Shown: positions 25,696 through 34,375 of the stretch, one piece after another
Numbering within the stretch: the first letter of the stretch is position 1
Layout of the letters: every line of letters starts with the position of its first letter
Assembly: GCA_964636495.1 (NCBI GenBank)
Contig: CAZWSL010000009.1
Coordinates: 41,276 to 105,275 of the forward strand
Length of the DNA stretch: 64,000 nt
Reading direction: 5' to 3'
Source of the DNA: Desulfobacula sp964636495
GTDB taxonomy: Bacteria > Desulfobacterota > Desulfobacteria > Desulfobacterales > Desulfobacteraceae
The notes under the pieces: generated by a model
Told to the model about the DNA's origin: nothing
Seen by the model: the letters and a program-made list of their open reading frames with translations, nothing else
The model's database searches: none
Made by a program: the position numbers and the translations under genes

Positions 25696-26339
25696 AGAAT
25701 TTCTCCTGCAGGTTTTCCCATTTTAACCTCTTTAATAAATTGTTTTACTTGCCTGAGATCTTTGATTCCAGGTGATGATTCAACTCCTGAACTCACATCC
25801 ACACCGAATGCTCCTGAAGTGGCAAGAGCTTCAGCAACATTGCCTGATTCAAGACCTCCTGCAATTATTATCCTGTGGCCTTTATCAGCAAGAACTGAAA
25901 TATCCCAGTCCCATTTTTCTGCATTGCCGCCGGGCAGATTTCCATCTCCTTTCTCCAGCAGGAATGCCCATACATGATCATAGGACGCTATTTCTGAAAA
26001 CAGGGGATCTTTTACCCTGAAAAGGGCTTTGATAACTTTTATGCCATGATCCGCTATTTTCATTGCAAGGCGCGGCGGTTCACTCCCGTGAAGCTGTACA
26101 GCCTTAAGATCGCATGTTCTGACTGCATTCATTATAAAATCATAGGATTCATCCACAAAAACACCTGTGGAGATCATATCTTCCGGAAGGGATGCACACA
26201 CTTTTTTTGCACCATAGAGATCAATATTCCTGGGACTTTTTTCAAAAAATACAACCCCGACTGCACTGGCACCAGACCTTGCACACTCCTGGGCCTGAAA
26301 AGGATCTCTAAGTCCGCATATTTTTATAAATGGTTTCAT
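25692..26339 (-). CDS. trpF: phosphoribosylanthranilate isomerase
   Basis: 215 residues. The N-terminal 'FIKICGLRDPFQAQEC' carries the catalytic Cys of PRA isomerase, and the catalytic Asp is in 'STGVFVDESYD'. 'VQLHGSE', 'IIAGGLESGNV' and 'GVDVSSGVESSPGIKD' line the phosphate-binding half of the barrel. It converts N-(5-phosphoribosyl)anthranilate to the 1-deoxyribulose phosphate for TrpC. The stop overlaps the trpB start. A 160-bp gap separates it from trpC, longer than elsewhere in the operon, with no recognised signal in it. Confidence 0.96.
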   Translation of the reverse strand: MKPFIKICGLRDPFQAQECARSGASAVGVVFFEKSPRNIDLYGAKKVCASLPEDMISTGVFVDESYDFIMNAVRTCDLKAVQLHGSEPPRLAMKIADHGIKVIKALFRVKDPLFSEIASYDHVWAFLLEKGDGNLPGGNAEKWDWDISVLADKGHRIIIAGGLESGNVAEALATSGAFGVDVSSGVESSPGIKDLRQVKQFIKEVKMGKPAGEIL

Positions 26340-26501
26340 ATGTTACTCCCTTTGCACTCTCAGCCGGATCAGTCGATATTTCACAAGCTGATTCTGCTTC
26401 AGCGATAAGAGACTGGGTGTTGAACAGTTTATCTCTATAACTGCCATTGAATTTTCATTTAAATTTTATCTGTTTTTTTCACATGAACAATAGATGCTAA
26501 C

Positions 26502-27299
26502 CTATGCATGAATCAATTTTTCAATAAAGTTTTCAGGGTTTTCCGCCCTTACAACAGACTCACCAATCAGAAAGTTATAGATACCTGTAGTCATACCTTC
26601 TCTTATATCTTCTGTTGATGAAATACCGCTTGCCGCCACAGGTATGATACCTTCCGCCAGACTGGATACAACTCTCTTTGCGACTCCGGTGTCGGTTTTA
26701 AGTGTTTCAAGATTCCTGTTATTTATTCCGATAATTTTTGCCCCTGCATTGACAGCTTGTTCAATCTCTCCTTCAGAGTGAATTTCAACCAGAGCTTCCA
26801 TATCCAATTGCCTTACCAGAGCTGTATAATCCCTGAGCTGGTTCTCCTCTAAAAGCTTGTTGATAAGAAGAACAGCACTTGCACCAAGTGATTTTGCCTC
26901 ATAGATCTGCAATGAAGAGATGACAAAATCTTTTCTTAAAACAGGAATAGATACACTGCCGGCTGCAGCAGCAAGATCAGCAGCACTCCCTTTGAAATAA
27001 AATTGCTCTGTAAGTACGGATATGGCTATGGCGCCGGCCTTTTCATATTTTTTTGCAAACACTTCAGGATCAATATCTCGATTGATATCCCCCTTTGAAG
27101 GGGATGCCTTTTTTATTTCTGCAATTATTCCAGGTCTTTTCAAATTAACTGCCCGTTCAACTGCTTCTTTAAAATCCGCACTGCTTTCACGGGCTTCAGC
27201 TCTGGTGCGAATGGTGTCCAATGATATATTTTTAAGAAGATTCTGTAACTCATTCTCCTTCACCTCTTTTATTATCTTTAAAAACCCCTTCAACGGCAT
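26502..27299 (-). CDS. trpC: indole-3-glycerol phosphate synthase
   Basis: 265 residues. Key motifs: 'GIIAEIKKASPSKGDI' (catalytic Lys and Glu region), 'FYFKGSAADLAA', 'VLRKDFVISSLQIYEA' (catalytic Lys), 'ALVEIHSEGE' and 'IIGINNRNLETLKTD'. It decarboxylates and closes the indole ring. The ATG follows the trpD stop with no spacer (TAGATG), giving tight coupling. TrpC and TrpF are separate proteins here, unlike the E. coli fusion. Confidence 0.97.
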   Translation of the reverse strand: MPLKGFLKIIKEVKENELQNLLKNISLDTIRTRAEARESSADFKEAVERAVNLKRPGIIAEIKKASPSKGDINRDIDPEVFAKKYEKAGAIAISVLTEQFYFKGSAADLAAAAGSVSIPVLRKDFVISSLQIYEAKSLGASAVLLINKLLEENQLRDYTALVRQLDMEALVEIHSEGEIEQAVNAGAKIIGINNRNLETLKTDTGVAKRVVSSLAEGIIPVAASGISSTEDIREGMTTGIYNFLIGESVVRAENPENFIEKLIHA

Positions 27300-28319
27300 C
27301 TATCCATTCTCCCTGGTATATTGAACAAGTGCATCAAGTTTTCCTGCTGCCTTTTTTGAATCAATGGATTCTTCTGCCATTGAAATGCCTTCTGCAAGGG
27401 AGTCTGCCTTTCCGGAAATCAGGAGAGCTGCCCCGGAATTAATAAGCACAATATCTCTTCTCGGGCTTTTTTCACCCTGCAGGAGAGATAAAATAATTTC
27501 AGCATTTTCTTTTTTACTGCCTCCTTTAAGCTCCTCTGGATCGGAATACCCGTTGAAATACGCTGAAGGATCAATATCAAAGGTTCTGACAAGCCCGTTA
27601 TTGAGCTCTGACACCCGTGTATTGTCACATACAGTGATTTCATCCATACCATCATGACCATGAACAACCCATGCTCTTTTTGTTCCCAGAACCTTTAGAG
27701 TTTCAGCAAACATCTGGGTAAGCCTGCTCTCAAAAACACCTATAAGCTGGTATTTTGCTGCTGCAGGATTCGTTAAGGGGCCAAGCATGTTAAAAATACT
27801 TTTAATACCAACCTCTTTTCTTGACCTGGCTGCATGGCGCATGGCATTGTGGAACCTCGGTGCAAACATGAATCCAAGGCCTATCTCATTTACAGACTCC
27901 TCAACTATTTCAGGATCCACCTCTATTTTTACTCCAAGCGCCTCCAGCACATCAGCGCTTCCACAGCTGCTTGTGATACTCCTGTTCCCATGTTTTGCCA
28001 CAGTGACATCACACCCTGCCACAACAATTGCTGCAGCAGTTGAAACATTAAATGATCCAGATGAATCACCACCTGTACCGCATGTATCAATAACATTGCC
28101 GGAAATAGTCTGGATTTTCTGTGCCTTTCTTCTCATGGCCCTGGCAGCACCTGCAAGTTCTTCAAAGGTTTCCTTTCTTGCAGCCAGAGCAGCCATAAAA
28201 GCGCCGATCTGTGAATTTTTTATATTTCCCGAAAGAATCTGATTTACCATAAAGGCCATCTCATCCTGATCCAGGGCACTCCCACTGATAATCGTTTTAA
28301 GGTTTTCAGTAAAATCCAT
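27300..28319 (-). CDS. trpD: anthranilate phosphoribosyltransferase
   Basis: 339 residues. The glycine-rich PRPP-binding signature 'DTCGTGGDSSGSFNVSTAAA' and 'VAKHGNRSITSSCGSADVLEALG' are intact, and 'MFAPRFHNAMRHAARSRKE' supplies anthranilate-binding residues. It adds the phosphoribosyl group to anthranilate. The gene abuts both trpG (TAGATG, no spacer) and trpC. Not fused to TrpG. Confidence 0.97.
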   Translation of the reverse strand: MDFTENLKTIISGSALDQDEMAFMVNQILSGNIKNSQIGAFMAALAARKETFEELAGAARAMRRKAQKIQTISGNVIDTCGTGGDSSGSFNVSTAAAIVVAGCDVTVAKHGNRSITSSCGSADVLEALGVKIEVDPEIVEESVNEIGLGFMFAPRFHNAMRHAARSRKEVGIKSIFNMLGPLTNPAAAKYQLIGVFESRLTQMFAETLKVLGTKRAWVVHGHDGMDEITVCDNTRVSELNNGLVRTFDIDPSAYFNGYSDPEELKGGSKKENAEIILSLLQGEKSPRRDIVLINSGAALLISGKADSLAEGISMAEESIDSKKAAGKLDALVQYTRENG

Positions 28320-28892
28320 CTAACGCTCTCCTTTTAAAAAATTTCTGATCAGGCGTCTGCCCATCGGTGTCATAATTGACTCTGGATGAAACTGTACAGA
28401 CTGTGTAGGGTGTTCTACATGACAGAGTCCCATAATTTCCCCGTCACTTGTCTCTGCTGTCACTTTCAGACAGTCTGGAATAGATTTTGAATCAGCAGCA
28501 AGCGAGTGATAGCGCATTGCCTGAAAAGGCTTTTTCATCCCTTTAAATATTTTCTTTCCATCTGTAGAAATCATTGATGTTTTTCCATGCATCACTCTTT
28601 TTGCATGAACAATCCTTGATCCGAAACAGGCTGCTATCACCTGAAGTCCCAGACATACCCCCAGAATTGGAATTGTTCCTGATAATTGATTAACAATTTC
28701 CATACTGTTACCTGCATTTTCAGGTCTTCCCGGACCTGGTGAAATTACAAGGGCATCAGCGGACATCTTCTCAATTTCTTCAGATGTAATTTTATCATTT
28801 CTATAGACATCAACCGTGGTTCCTGCCTGTTTTAAATAGTGTACAAGATTAAAGGTAAACGAGTCATAATTATCAATTACAATTGTATGCAT
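28320..28892 (-). CDS. trpG: anthranilate synthase component II, glutamine amidotransferase
   Basis: 190 residues, class I amidotransferase with the full triad: Cys in 'ILGVCLGLQVI', His and Glu in 'VQFHPESIMT'. The oxyanion loop 'VISPGPGRPENAG' is present. It supplies ammonia to TrpE. The same protein may also serve 4-amino-4-deoxychorismate synthase, as in several bacteria, but no pabB is in the window. It lies five bases downstream of trpE. Confidence 0.96.
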   Translation of the reverse strand: MHTIVIDNYDSFTFNLVHYLKQAGTTVDVYRNDKITSEEIEKMSADALVISPGPGRPENAGNSMEIVNQLSGTIPILGVCLGLQVIAACFGSRIVHAKRVMHGKTSMISTDGKKIFKGMKKPFQAMRYHSLAADSKSIPDCLKVTAETSDGEIMGLCHVEHPTQSVQFHPESIMTPMGRRLIRNFLKGER

Positions 28893-28897
28893 TATTT

Positions 28898-30403
28898 TTA
28901 TCCTTTTGATGAAATTGCCAGCTTAAGTGCTGTTTCAACACTCCTTGCTTTGTTGATACACTCCTGGTACTCCTTTTCAGGATCAGAATCATATACAATC
29001 CCAGCTCCTGCTCTCACACTGATCGAATTGTTTTCCATTACAGCAGTCCGTATTGCTATTGCCAGATCCATATCACCTGAAAAAGAGATATAGCCTGCAG
29101 CTCCGCCATACACATCCCTGTATTTTTTTTCCACCGTGGAGATAATCTCCATTGCTCTGATCTTTGGAGCACCGGACAGCGTTCCTGCGGGAAAACATGC
29201 CTTTATAATATCCCATGCATCCTTATCCTTTTTAAGATCACATCTTATATTCGATACCAGATGCATAACATGGGAATATTTTTCAACAAACATCAGATCT
29301 GTAACCTGTACACTGCCTGTACCTGCAATACGGCCCAGGTCATTTCTCCCCAGATCCACAAGCATGAGATGCTCTGCCCTCTCTTTTTCATCATTCAGAA
29401 GATCATCTGCCAGTGCCATATCCTCTGCCTCTGTCTCACCCCGTTTCCGGGTCCCGGCTATAGGCCGTAAGGTAACGGCTGCATTCTCCATTCTGACCAT
29501 GGTCTCAGGAGATGAGCCAGCTATTGTCATATCACCGAAATGCATGAAAAACATGTATGGGGAAGGATTTACATATCGCTGCGCCCTGTAAAGCATAAGA
29601 GGATCAACATAGGTATCCGCAGAAAATTTCTGAGATATTACCGCCTGTATGATATCCCCTTCAATAATATATTTTTTGACTCTGTTGACCTTTTCTGAAA
29701 ATTCCTCCGGTTCCATTTCAGGGTTCAGGGATATGTCTCTATCTCCTTTTTCCAGAGCATCATGCTGTTTCCCGATGTGAATGGAAGCGTCTGCCATCTG
29801 GATGGTCTGAATTGTTGTTTCGACCTTTCTGCATACCCGTTCATATTCATCTGCGACATCCGACTGCCTGTCAATATAAGCAATACCTGTACAGGTCATG
29901 GTGTGTTTCATGTTATCAAAAATGATAATTTCATCTGGTATAATAAAATGAGCATATGCTTTTTCATCAGGAAGCGTTAAGGTTATATCCTCAAAAAAAG
30001 AGGCCATTTCATAACTGATATACCCTGTCATACCACACCAGAACCGCGGCAGTTCCATGAAAGGAGCAGGTCTATACGCTGCAGTAAGTTCCCGTAAAAT
30101 CTGTAACGGGTTACCCCCATGGGATATTCTCCTGATACGCTTACCTGAATTGATTTCAACCCAATCTTTAAAAACCTGTATACTCTCTTTTATACTTATA
30201 CCCAGAAAACTGTATCTTGCCCATTTTTCCCCTCCTTCCACACTTTCAAGAAGGAAAAGAGGTCTGTTCTGATGATACAGTCTGTTTAAAATAGATACAG
30301 GCGTATGGGTATCGGCAAGTATTCTGGTACAGGCAGGAATCACATTATAATGTTCTGCCATTCTGCAGAAGGTGTTTTTATCTGGAAACTGTTCTAATAT
30401 CAT
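28898..30403 (-). CDS. trpE: anthranilate synthase component I
   Basis: 501 residues. The N-terminal 'RPLFLLESVEGGEKWARYSFLG' contains the LLES motif of the tryptophan feedback site, so allosteric inhibition by tryptophan is expected. The chorismate-binding C-terminal half shows 'GDIIQAVISQKFS', 'SPETMVRMENAAVTLRPIAGTRKRG', 'LVDLGRNDLGRIA', 'FPAGTLSGAPKIRAMEII' and 'RAGAGIVYDSDPEKEYQE'. It makes anthranilate from chorismate with ammonia from TrpG. It is the second gene of the operon, after DAHP synthase. Confidence 0.97.
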   Translation of the reverse strand: MILEQFPDKNTFCRMAEHYNVIPACTRILADTHTPVSILNRLYHQNRPLFLLESVEGGEKWARYSFLGISIKESIQVFKDWVEINSGKRIRRISHGGNPLQILRELTAAYRPAPFMELPRFWCGMTGYISYEMASFFEDITLTLPDEKAYAHFIIPDEIIIFDNMKHTMTCTGIAYIDRQSDVADEYERVCRKVETTIQTIQMADASIHIGKQHDALEKGDRDISLNPEMEPEEFSEKVNRVKKYIIEGDIIQAVISQKFSADTYVDPLMLYRAQRYVNPSPYMFFMHFGDMTIAGSSPETMVRMENAAVTLRPIAGTRKRGETEAEDMALADDLLNDEKERAEHLMLVDLGRNDLGRIAGTGSVQVTDLMFVEKYSHVMHLVSNIRCDLKKDKDAWDIIKACFPAGTLSGAPKIRAMEIISTVEKKYRDVYGGAAGYISFSGDMDLAIAIRTAVMENNSISVRAGAGIVYDSDPEKEYQECINKARSVETALKLAISSKG

Positions 30404-30460
30404 ATGGTCTATCCTGATTTATCGTTTATCCCGGTTCATTATTCCAGGTGATTATCTGTT

Positions 30461-31498
30461 TTATAGTTGTTCAAATGCACAGAGGATTAATTTTTCAGTT
30501 GTTTCCCACGATATACATTCATCAGTGATTGAGATTCCATATTCAAGCGTATCTTTATCCCTGGAAAATTTCTGTTTTCCTTCAAAAAGATTACTCTCCA
30601 GCATCATTCCTATGATGCTGTCATTCTTTTCAAGGCGCTGGTCCAGCACACTTTTAAATACAAATGACTGCCCCTTGTACTGCTGACCGGAATTATCATG
30701 TGAACAGTCGATCAGAAGCGTGTCATTCAAATCTTTCCTTTTAAGCTTGTCCATGGCTTTTTTAATTGAAAGGGGGTCATAGTTTGGATGTGCTCCGCCC
30801 CTTAATACAATATGGCCATAACTGTTTCCACTGGTGGAAACCATGGAAGAACATCCATCTGGATCGATTCCCAGAAAATGCTGAGGAGATCTGGCGGCCA
30901 GCATTGCATTGACCGCAGAATCAAGGCTGCCGTCTGTAGTATTTTTAAACCCGACCGGCATTGAGAGCCCGCTTGCCATTTCACGATGGGTCTGAGATTC
31001 TGTTGTTCTTGCCCCTATGGCAACCCATGATAAAAGTCCTGCAATATACTGGGGTGTTATGGGATCAAGCAGCTCTGTTGCACACGGCAGCCCCATGCAG
31101 TTTATATCTATCAGAAGAGACCGTGCCTTTTCCAGCCCTGTATTGATATTAAAGGAGGAGTCAAGAAACGGATCATTTATCAACCCTTTCCAGCCCACTG
31201 TTGTTCTCGGTTTTTCAAAGTATACCCGCATGACAAGATTAATTTTCTCTTTAACCCTGTTTTTCAATTCAAGCATTCTTTCGGCATACTCTACTGCAGC
31301 ATCAGTATCATGTATTGAACATGGGCCTGCAATCACAAGAAGACGGTCGTCTTTTTTGGTAAGGATGCTCTCAATTTCTTTACGCCCGTTAATAACAGTA
31401 TTGACGGCATTTTCCGGCATTGGCAGCTTTTCTTTAATGCTGGCAGGCGTGATGAGAGGTTTAAATTTTTTTACATTGACATCATAGGTCTGTTTCAT
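30461..31498 (-). CDS. 3-deoxy-7-phosphoheptulonate (DAHP) synthase, AroFGH type
   Basis: 345 residues, type I DAHP synthase of the E. coli AroF/G/H kind. Motifs: 'LLVIAGPCSIHD' (PEP/metal Cys), 'MRVYFEKPRTTVGWKGLINDP', 'AIGARTTESQTHREMASGLSMPVGFKN', 'GIDPDGCSSMVSTSGNSYGHIVLRGG' and 'LIDCSHDNSGQ'. It starts aromatic synthesis from PEP and erythrose 4-phosphate. The N-terminal ~30 residues that carry feedback sensitivity in E. coli isozymes are present, but which amino acid inhibits cannot be read, so no isozyme symbol is given. It is first in the trp operon, behind an attenuator. AAAGGA lies upstream of the ATG. Confidence 0.94.
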   Translation of the reverse strand: MKQTYDVNVKKFKPLITPASIKEKLPMPENAVNTVINGRKEIESILTKKDDRLLVIAGPCSIHDTDAAVEYAERMLELKNRVKEKINLVMRVYFEKPRTTVGWKGLINDPFLDSSFNINTGLEKARSLLIDINCMGLPCATELLDPITPQYIAGLLSWVAIGARTTESQTHREMASGLSMPVGFKNTTDGSLDSAVNAMLAARSPQHFLGIDPDGCSSMVSTSGNSYGHIVLRGGAHPNYDPLSIKKAMDKLKRKDLNDTLLIDCSHDNSGQQYKGQSFVFKSVLDQRLEKNDSIIGMMLESNLFEGKQKFSRDKDTLEYGISITDECISWETTEKLILCAFEQL

Positions 31499-31540
31499 GG
31501 CTTTTCCTTTGCAGGATCTTTAAAAAAGCCCAGACCTTAA

Positions 31541-31576
31541 AATAAAAAAAGCCGCAGGCTTTCTACCTGCGGCTTT
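31541..31576 (-). terminator. intrinsic terminator of the trp attenuator
   Basis: Arms CCTGCGGCTTT and AAAGCCGCAGG (31548-31558/31566-31576) form an 11-bp stem with a 7-nt loop. On the minus strand it runs straight into TTTTTTTATT (31550-31541). It stands between the leader peptide and the DAHP synthase gene. Its promoter-proximal arm (CCGCAG) can pair instead with CTGCGG at 31615-31610 to make an antiterminator. Confidence 0.92.
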
Positions 31577-31589
31577 AAATTAATTCATA

Positions 31590-31667
31590 TCAGCACAAAG
31601 CAGGCAGATCCGCAGTAAAATAATACCAAGCCCAATAATCAGATCTGTCTGTTTTGTAAAAATTCAT
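31590..31667 (-). CDS. trpL: trp operon leader peptide with mixed aromatic control codons
   Basis: 25 codons plus TGA, with AGGGAG a suitable distance before the ATG. Residues 11-17 are Tyr-Trp-Ala-Trp-Tyr-Tyr-Phe, and Phe3 and Tyr4 add two more aromatic codons. Tryptophan appears twice in three codons, which is far above chance in a peptide this short. The control codons sit between RNA segment 1 (CAGATC, 31647-31642) and segment 2 (GATCTG, 31610-31605, overlapping CTGCGG at 31615-31610). This is the geometry of classical ribosome-mediated attenuation. The peptide itself need have no function. Confidence 0.9.
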   Translation of the reverse strand: MNFYKTDRSDYWAWYYFTADLPALC

Positions 31668-31687
31668 ATTTTTCTCCCTGGAAAAGT

Positions 31688-31716
31688 AAGATATATAATA
31701 AATTTTTATAAGTCAA
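31688..31716 (-). promoter_or_regulatory. promoter of the trp operon
   Basis: On the minus strand TTGACT (31716-31711) is the -35 and TATCTT (31693-31688) the -10, with a 17-base spacer. Transcription would start near 31681, giving a short 5' leader before the leader peptide ATG at 31667. No TrpR-like palindrome was recognised, so attenuation is probably the main control. Confidence 0.7.
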
Positions 31717-31950
31717 GCAAAAGTTTTTTATCAAAAAAAGCAGCATATTCCTAACAGATTTGTCACTGGTTTTAACAGTAACAGTCTGTAAATATTCATA
31801 TATTGATACAAAAATTTCTTTTAACATGATATGATCAGGTAAAAATGGACAACATGTAAAACAGCTCATCACCATCTGGACAAAAATATTGATTAACTGC
31901 TGAAAAATTGTCATTAATAGTCCAGACATTAATTTTAAGGAGATAACAAA

Positions 31951-32829
31951 ATGAAAATTGAATCGGGAAAAACAGCAATTGGATTTATCGGCCTGGGTGT
32001 TATGGGCAGGAATATGGCTGGACATATTTTAAATGCTGGATATGAACTGCACGTTCATACCCGTACCAGAGATACAGCTGAAAATCTTATCTCAAAAGGA
32101 GCTGTCTGGAAAGAGACAGTGGCAGAACTGAGTGCAGCGTGTGATGTCATCATATCCATTGTTGGATTCCCTTCTGATGTTGAAGAGATATATCTGGGTG
32201 ACAGCGGTATTCTTGAAAATGCAAAAAAAGGCTCCCTTGTAATTGATATGACTACTTCCAGCCCTGATCTTGCTGTCAAAATTTATGAATCAGCAAAGAA
32301 AAAAGAAATTGAATCCCTTGATGCTCCCGTTTCAGGCGGGGATCTGGGAGCTCAGAACGCAAGCCTTTCAATCATGGCAGGTGGAGATAAGACAGCATTT
32401 AACAAAGCGTTGCCGCTTTTTAAAATCATGGGCAAGAATATCGTGCTCCAGGGGAAACCAGGAGCTGGACAGCATACAAAAGTTGCAAATCAGATTGCCA
32501 TTGCTGCCGGTATCATTGCAGTTTGTGAATCAGTTGCCTACGCAAAAAAAGCAGGGCTTGACCCTGAAAAAGTACTGAAGAGCATTGGTCAGGGAGCAGC
32601 AGGGTCATGGTCATTGAACTACCTTGGCCCCCGTATGATTGCAGGAAACAACGAACCGGGATTCTATATTAAACATTTTATAAAAGATATGAATATCGCC
32701 ACAAGATCTTCAGATCTCCTCGGGCTTGAAACACCCGGACTGGATCTTACGCTCTCTCTCTATCAGAGAATTGCACAAATGGGATATGAAAACAAGGGTA
32801 CCCAGGCACTATTTAAACTGTTTGAATAA
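31951..32829 (+). CDS. NAD(P)-dependent beta-hydroxyacid dehydrogenase (3-hydroxyisobutyrate dehydrogenase family)
   Basis: 292 residues. N-terminal Rossmann motif 'IGFIGLGVMGRNMAGHILNAG' (GLGVMG), substrate-binding 'DAPVSGGDLGAQNASLSIMAGG', and catalytic Lys in 'HTKVANQIAIA'. The family oxidises or reduces 3-hydroxyisobutyrate, tartronate semialdehyde, glyoxylate/succinic semialdehyde and similar compounds. The exact substrate is not decided by these motifs. Strong AAGGAG before the ATG. Transcribed divergently from the trp operon. Confidence 0.88.
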   Translation: MKIESGKTAIGFIGLGVMGRNMAGHILNAGYELHVHTRTRDTAENLISKGAVWKETVAELSAACDVIISIVGFPSDVEEIYLGDSGILENAKKGSLVIDMTTSSPDLAVKIYESAKKKEIESLDAPVSGGDLGAQNASLSIMAGGDKTAFNKALPLFKIMGKNIVLQGKPGAGQHTKVANQIAIAAGIIAVCESVAYAKKAGLDPEKVLKSIGQGAAGSWSLNYLGPRMIAGNNEPGFYIKHFIKDMNIATRSSDLLGLETPGLDLTLSLYQRIAQMGYENKGTQALFKLFE

Positions 32830-32912
32830 AAACCGTAAAAATCTCTTTTATCCGCAGTAATTTTTTTGCCGGTGACATCGTCTATAACACGAAATATATA
32901 TCAGGAGACAGT

Positions 32913-34274
32913 ATGTCCGATACGATATCAATGTCAACAGCAGATAAACTGCTATGGAATGTCATCAGCAGCGAAGAGCTGTTTTGCATATGGGGAATCG
33001 CAACCCTTAAAGCGCCTCTTCTGGATGACACCATGGAAAAAGCAGTGAAACATCTACTGCAGCAGATTCCAATTTTGAACAGCAGACCTGAATTCAACAT
33101 TTTCAGAGGACATTGGAAACAGATCTCTTACAGTGAGATTAACACTATTCTTACCAGAAAAAAATATAGCACTGCTGTAAAAGCTGACAATGCATTGAAA
33201 AATATTTACTGCAATCCCATAAACCCGGCCAGAGAGCCGATGATAAGGTTTACATCCATTGACAGCCCTTCAACATATTATTTTGTCATTCAGGTTCATC
33301 ACATGGCAGTTGATGGTGAAGGGCTAAAAAGGATCTGTACTGAATTTGCCCATATATATAAAAGCATCCATTCTGATCCTGAATGGAAACCCGGAAAAAA
33401 GCCTCACCCCGGCAGGAGCTGGCAGCAGATATCCGGCACATTTAGCATCCGTCATTTTATCTGGATATTTGAAGCATCAGCAATAATCGGTTTTGAACTG
33501 CTCCGTTCTGCAGTACTCAAAAGAAACAGGTATAATATTGCCGGAGATTCTCACTCTTTTGACAGAACATCTTCTAAACCGTCACATCCCTATTTTGAGA
33601 AGATAAAGATTGAAAAAAATGAAATGCTGAGATTCAGGCTGTCTGCAAAAAAAAATCAGGTCACGATCAATGATATGCTGATGACATCACTCTCTCTTGC
33701 CATTTACCAGTGGAACAGAAAAAGGATACCTGGTGAAAAGAGGAACTGGCTCAAATTTGGATACACGGCAAATTTACGCCGCTGGTGGGGGGAGCCTGAA
33801 GGCACTTTTGGAAACTTCAGTTCAGTTTTGATGTTTGAGCAGTCCATTGAGAAAATAAATGATCCCAAGGCATTACTTGACACAGTGAAAACAAGGATGG
33901 ATCATACAAAAAAGAGGATCAGCCTGGATCTCTTTATGATACTTGCAATATTAAAACTGCTTCCAAACCGTGCAGTCAGCAGACTGTCAATTGTTTTTAA
34001 AAAAGCGCTGGTTAATTTTCTCAGATATAATCATGCCATTACCAACATGGGGATTTTGGGAAATAAAACCGGTGATTTCGGACACACTGAAGCTGTAGAT
34101 TATTCGCTTCTCGCTCCTACCGGTCCGGGAGGATGTATCATATATTCGGTCTCAACCTATAAAAACAGAATCACGTTGTCACTCGGGGGTAATGAGGATT
34201 ACCTTAAAAAAGAATCTGCAACAGCATTTTTAAGACTGTGGAGAGAGAAAACAGCTCTTTTGAGCAGGGTTTAG
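32913..34274 (+). CDS. free-standing condensation-type (HXXXD) acyltransferase
   Basis: 453 residues of the chloramphenicol-acetyltransferase/condensation-domain superfamily. The catalytic motif is 'VQVHHMAVDGEGL' (HHxxxDG, residues ~130-137), and a late 'TGDFGHTEAV' corresponds to the structural DFGWG motif. There is no adenylation or carrier domain, so it is not part of an NRPS. Relatives include wax-ester/PapA-type enzymes and alcohol acetyltransferases that move an acyl group from CoA or a carrier protein to an alcohol or amine. Substrates unknown. It lies 80 bp after the hydroxyacid dehydrogenase gene, same strand; CAGGAGA precedes the ATG. Confidence 0.75.
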   Translation: MSDTISMSTADKLLWNVISSEELFCIWGIATLKAPLLDDTMEKAVKHLLQQIPILNSRPEFNIFRGHWKQISYSEINTILTRKKYSTAVKADNALKNIYCNPINPAREPMIRFTSIDSPSTYYFVIQVHHMAVDGEGLKRICTEFAHIYKSIHSDPEWKPGKKPHPGRSWQQISGTFSIRHFIWIFEASAIIGFELLRSAVLKRNRYNIAGDSHSFDRTSSKPSHPYFEKIKIEKNEMLRFRLSAKKNQVTINDMLMTSLSLAIYQWNRKRIPGEKRNWLKFGYTANLRRWWGEPEGTFGNFSSVLMFEQSIEKINDPKALLDTVKTRMDHTKKRISLDLFMILAILKLLPNRAVSRLSIVFKKALVNFLRYNHAITNMGILGNKTGDFGHTEAVDYSLLAPTGPGGCIIYSVSTYKNRITLSLGGNEDYLKKESATAFLRLWREKTALLSRV

Positions 34275-34375
34275 GCAACAGGCACAGATATCCTCCACTG
34301 TACTGTCCCTCTCTGTTAATCAGCTGAAGAATCCCAATGCATCCGTTCACAGCTGTTTTTCATTCAATCAGGACT

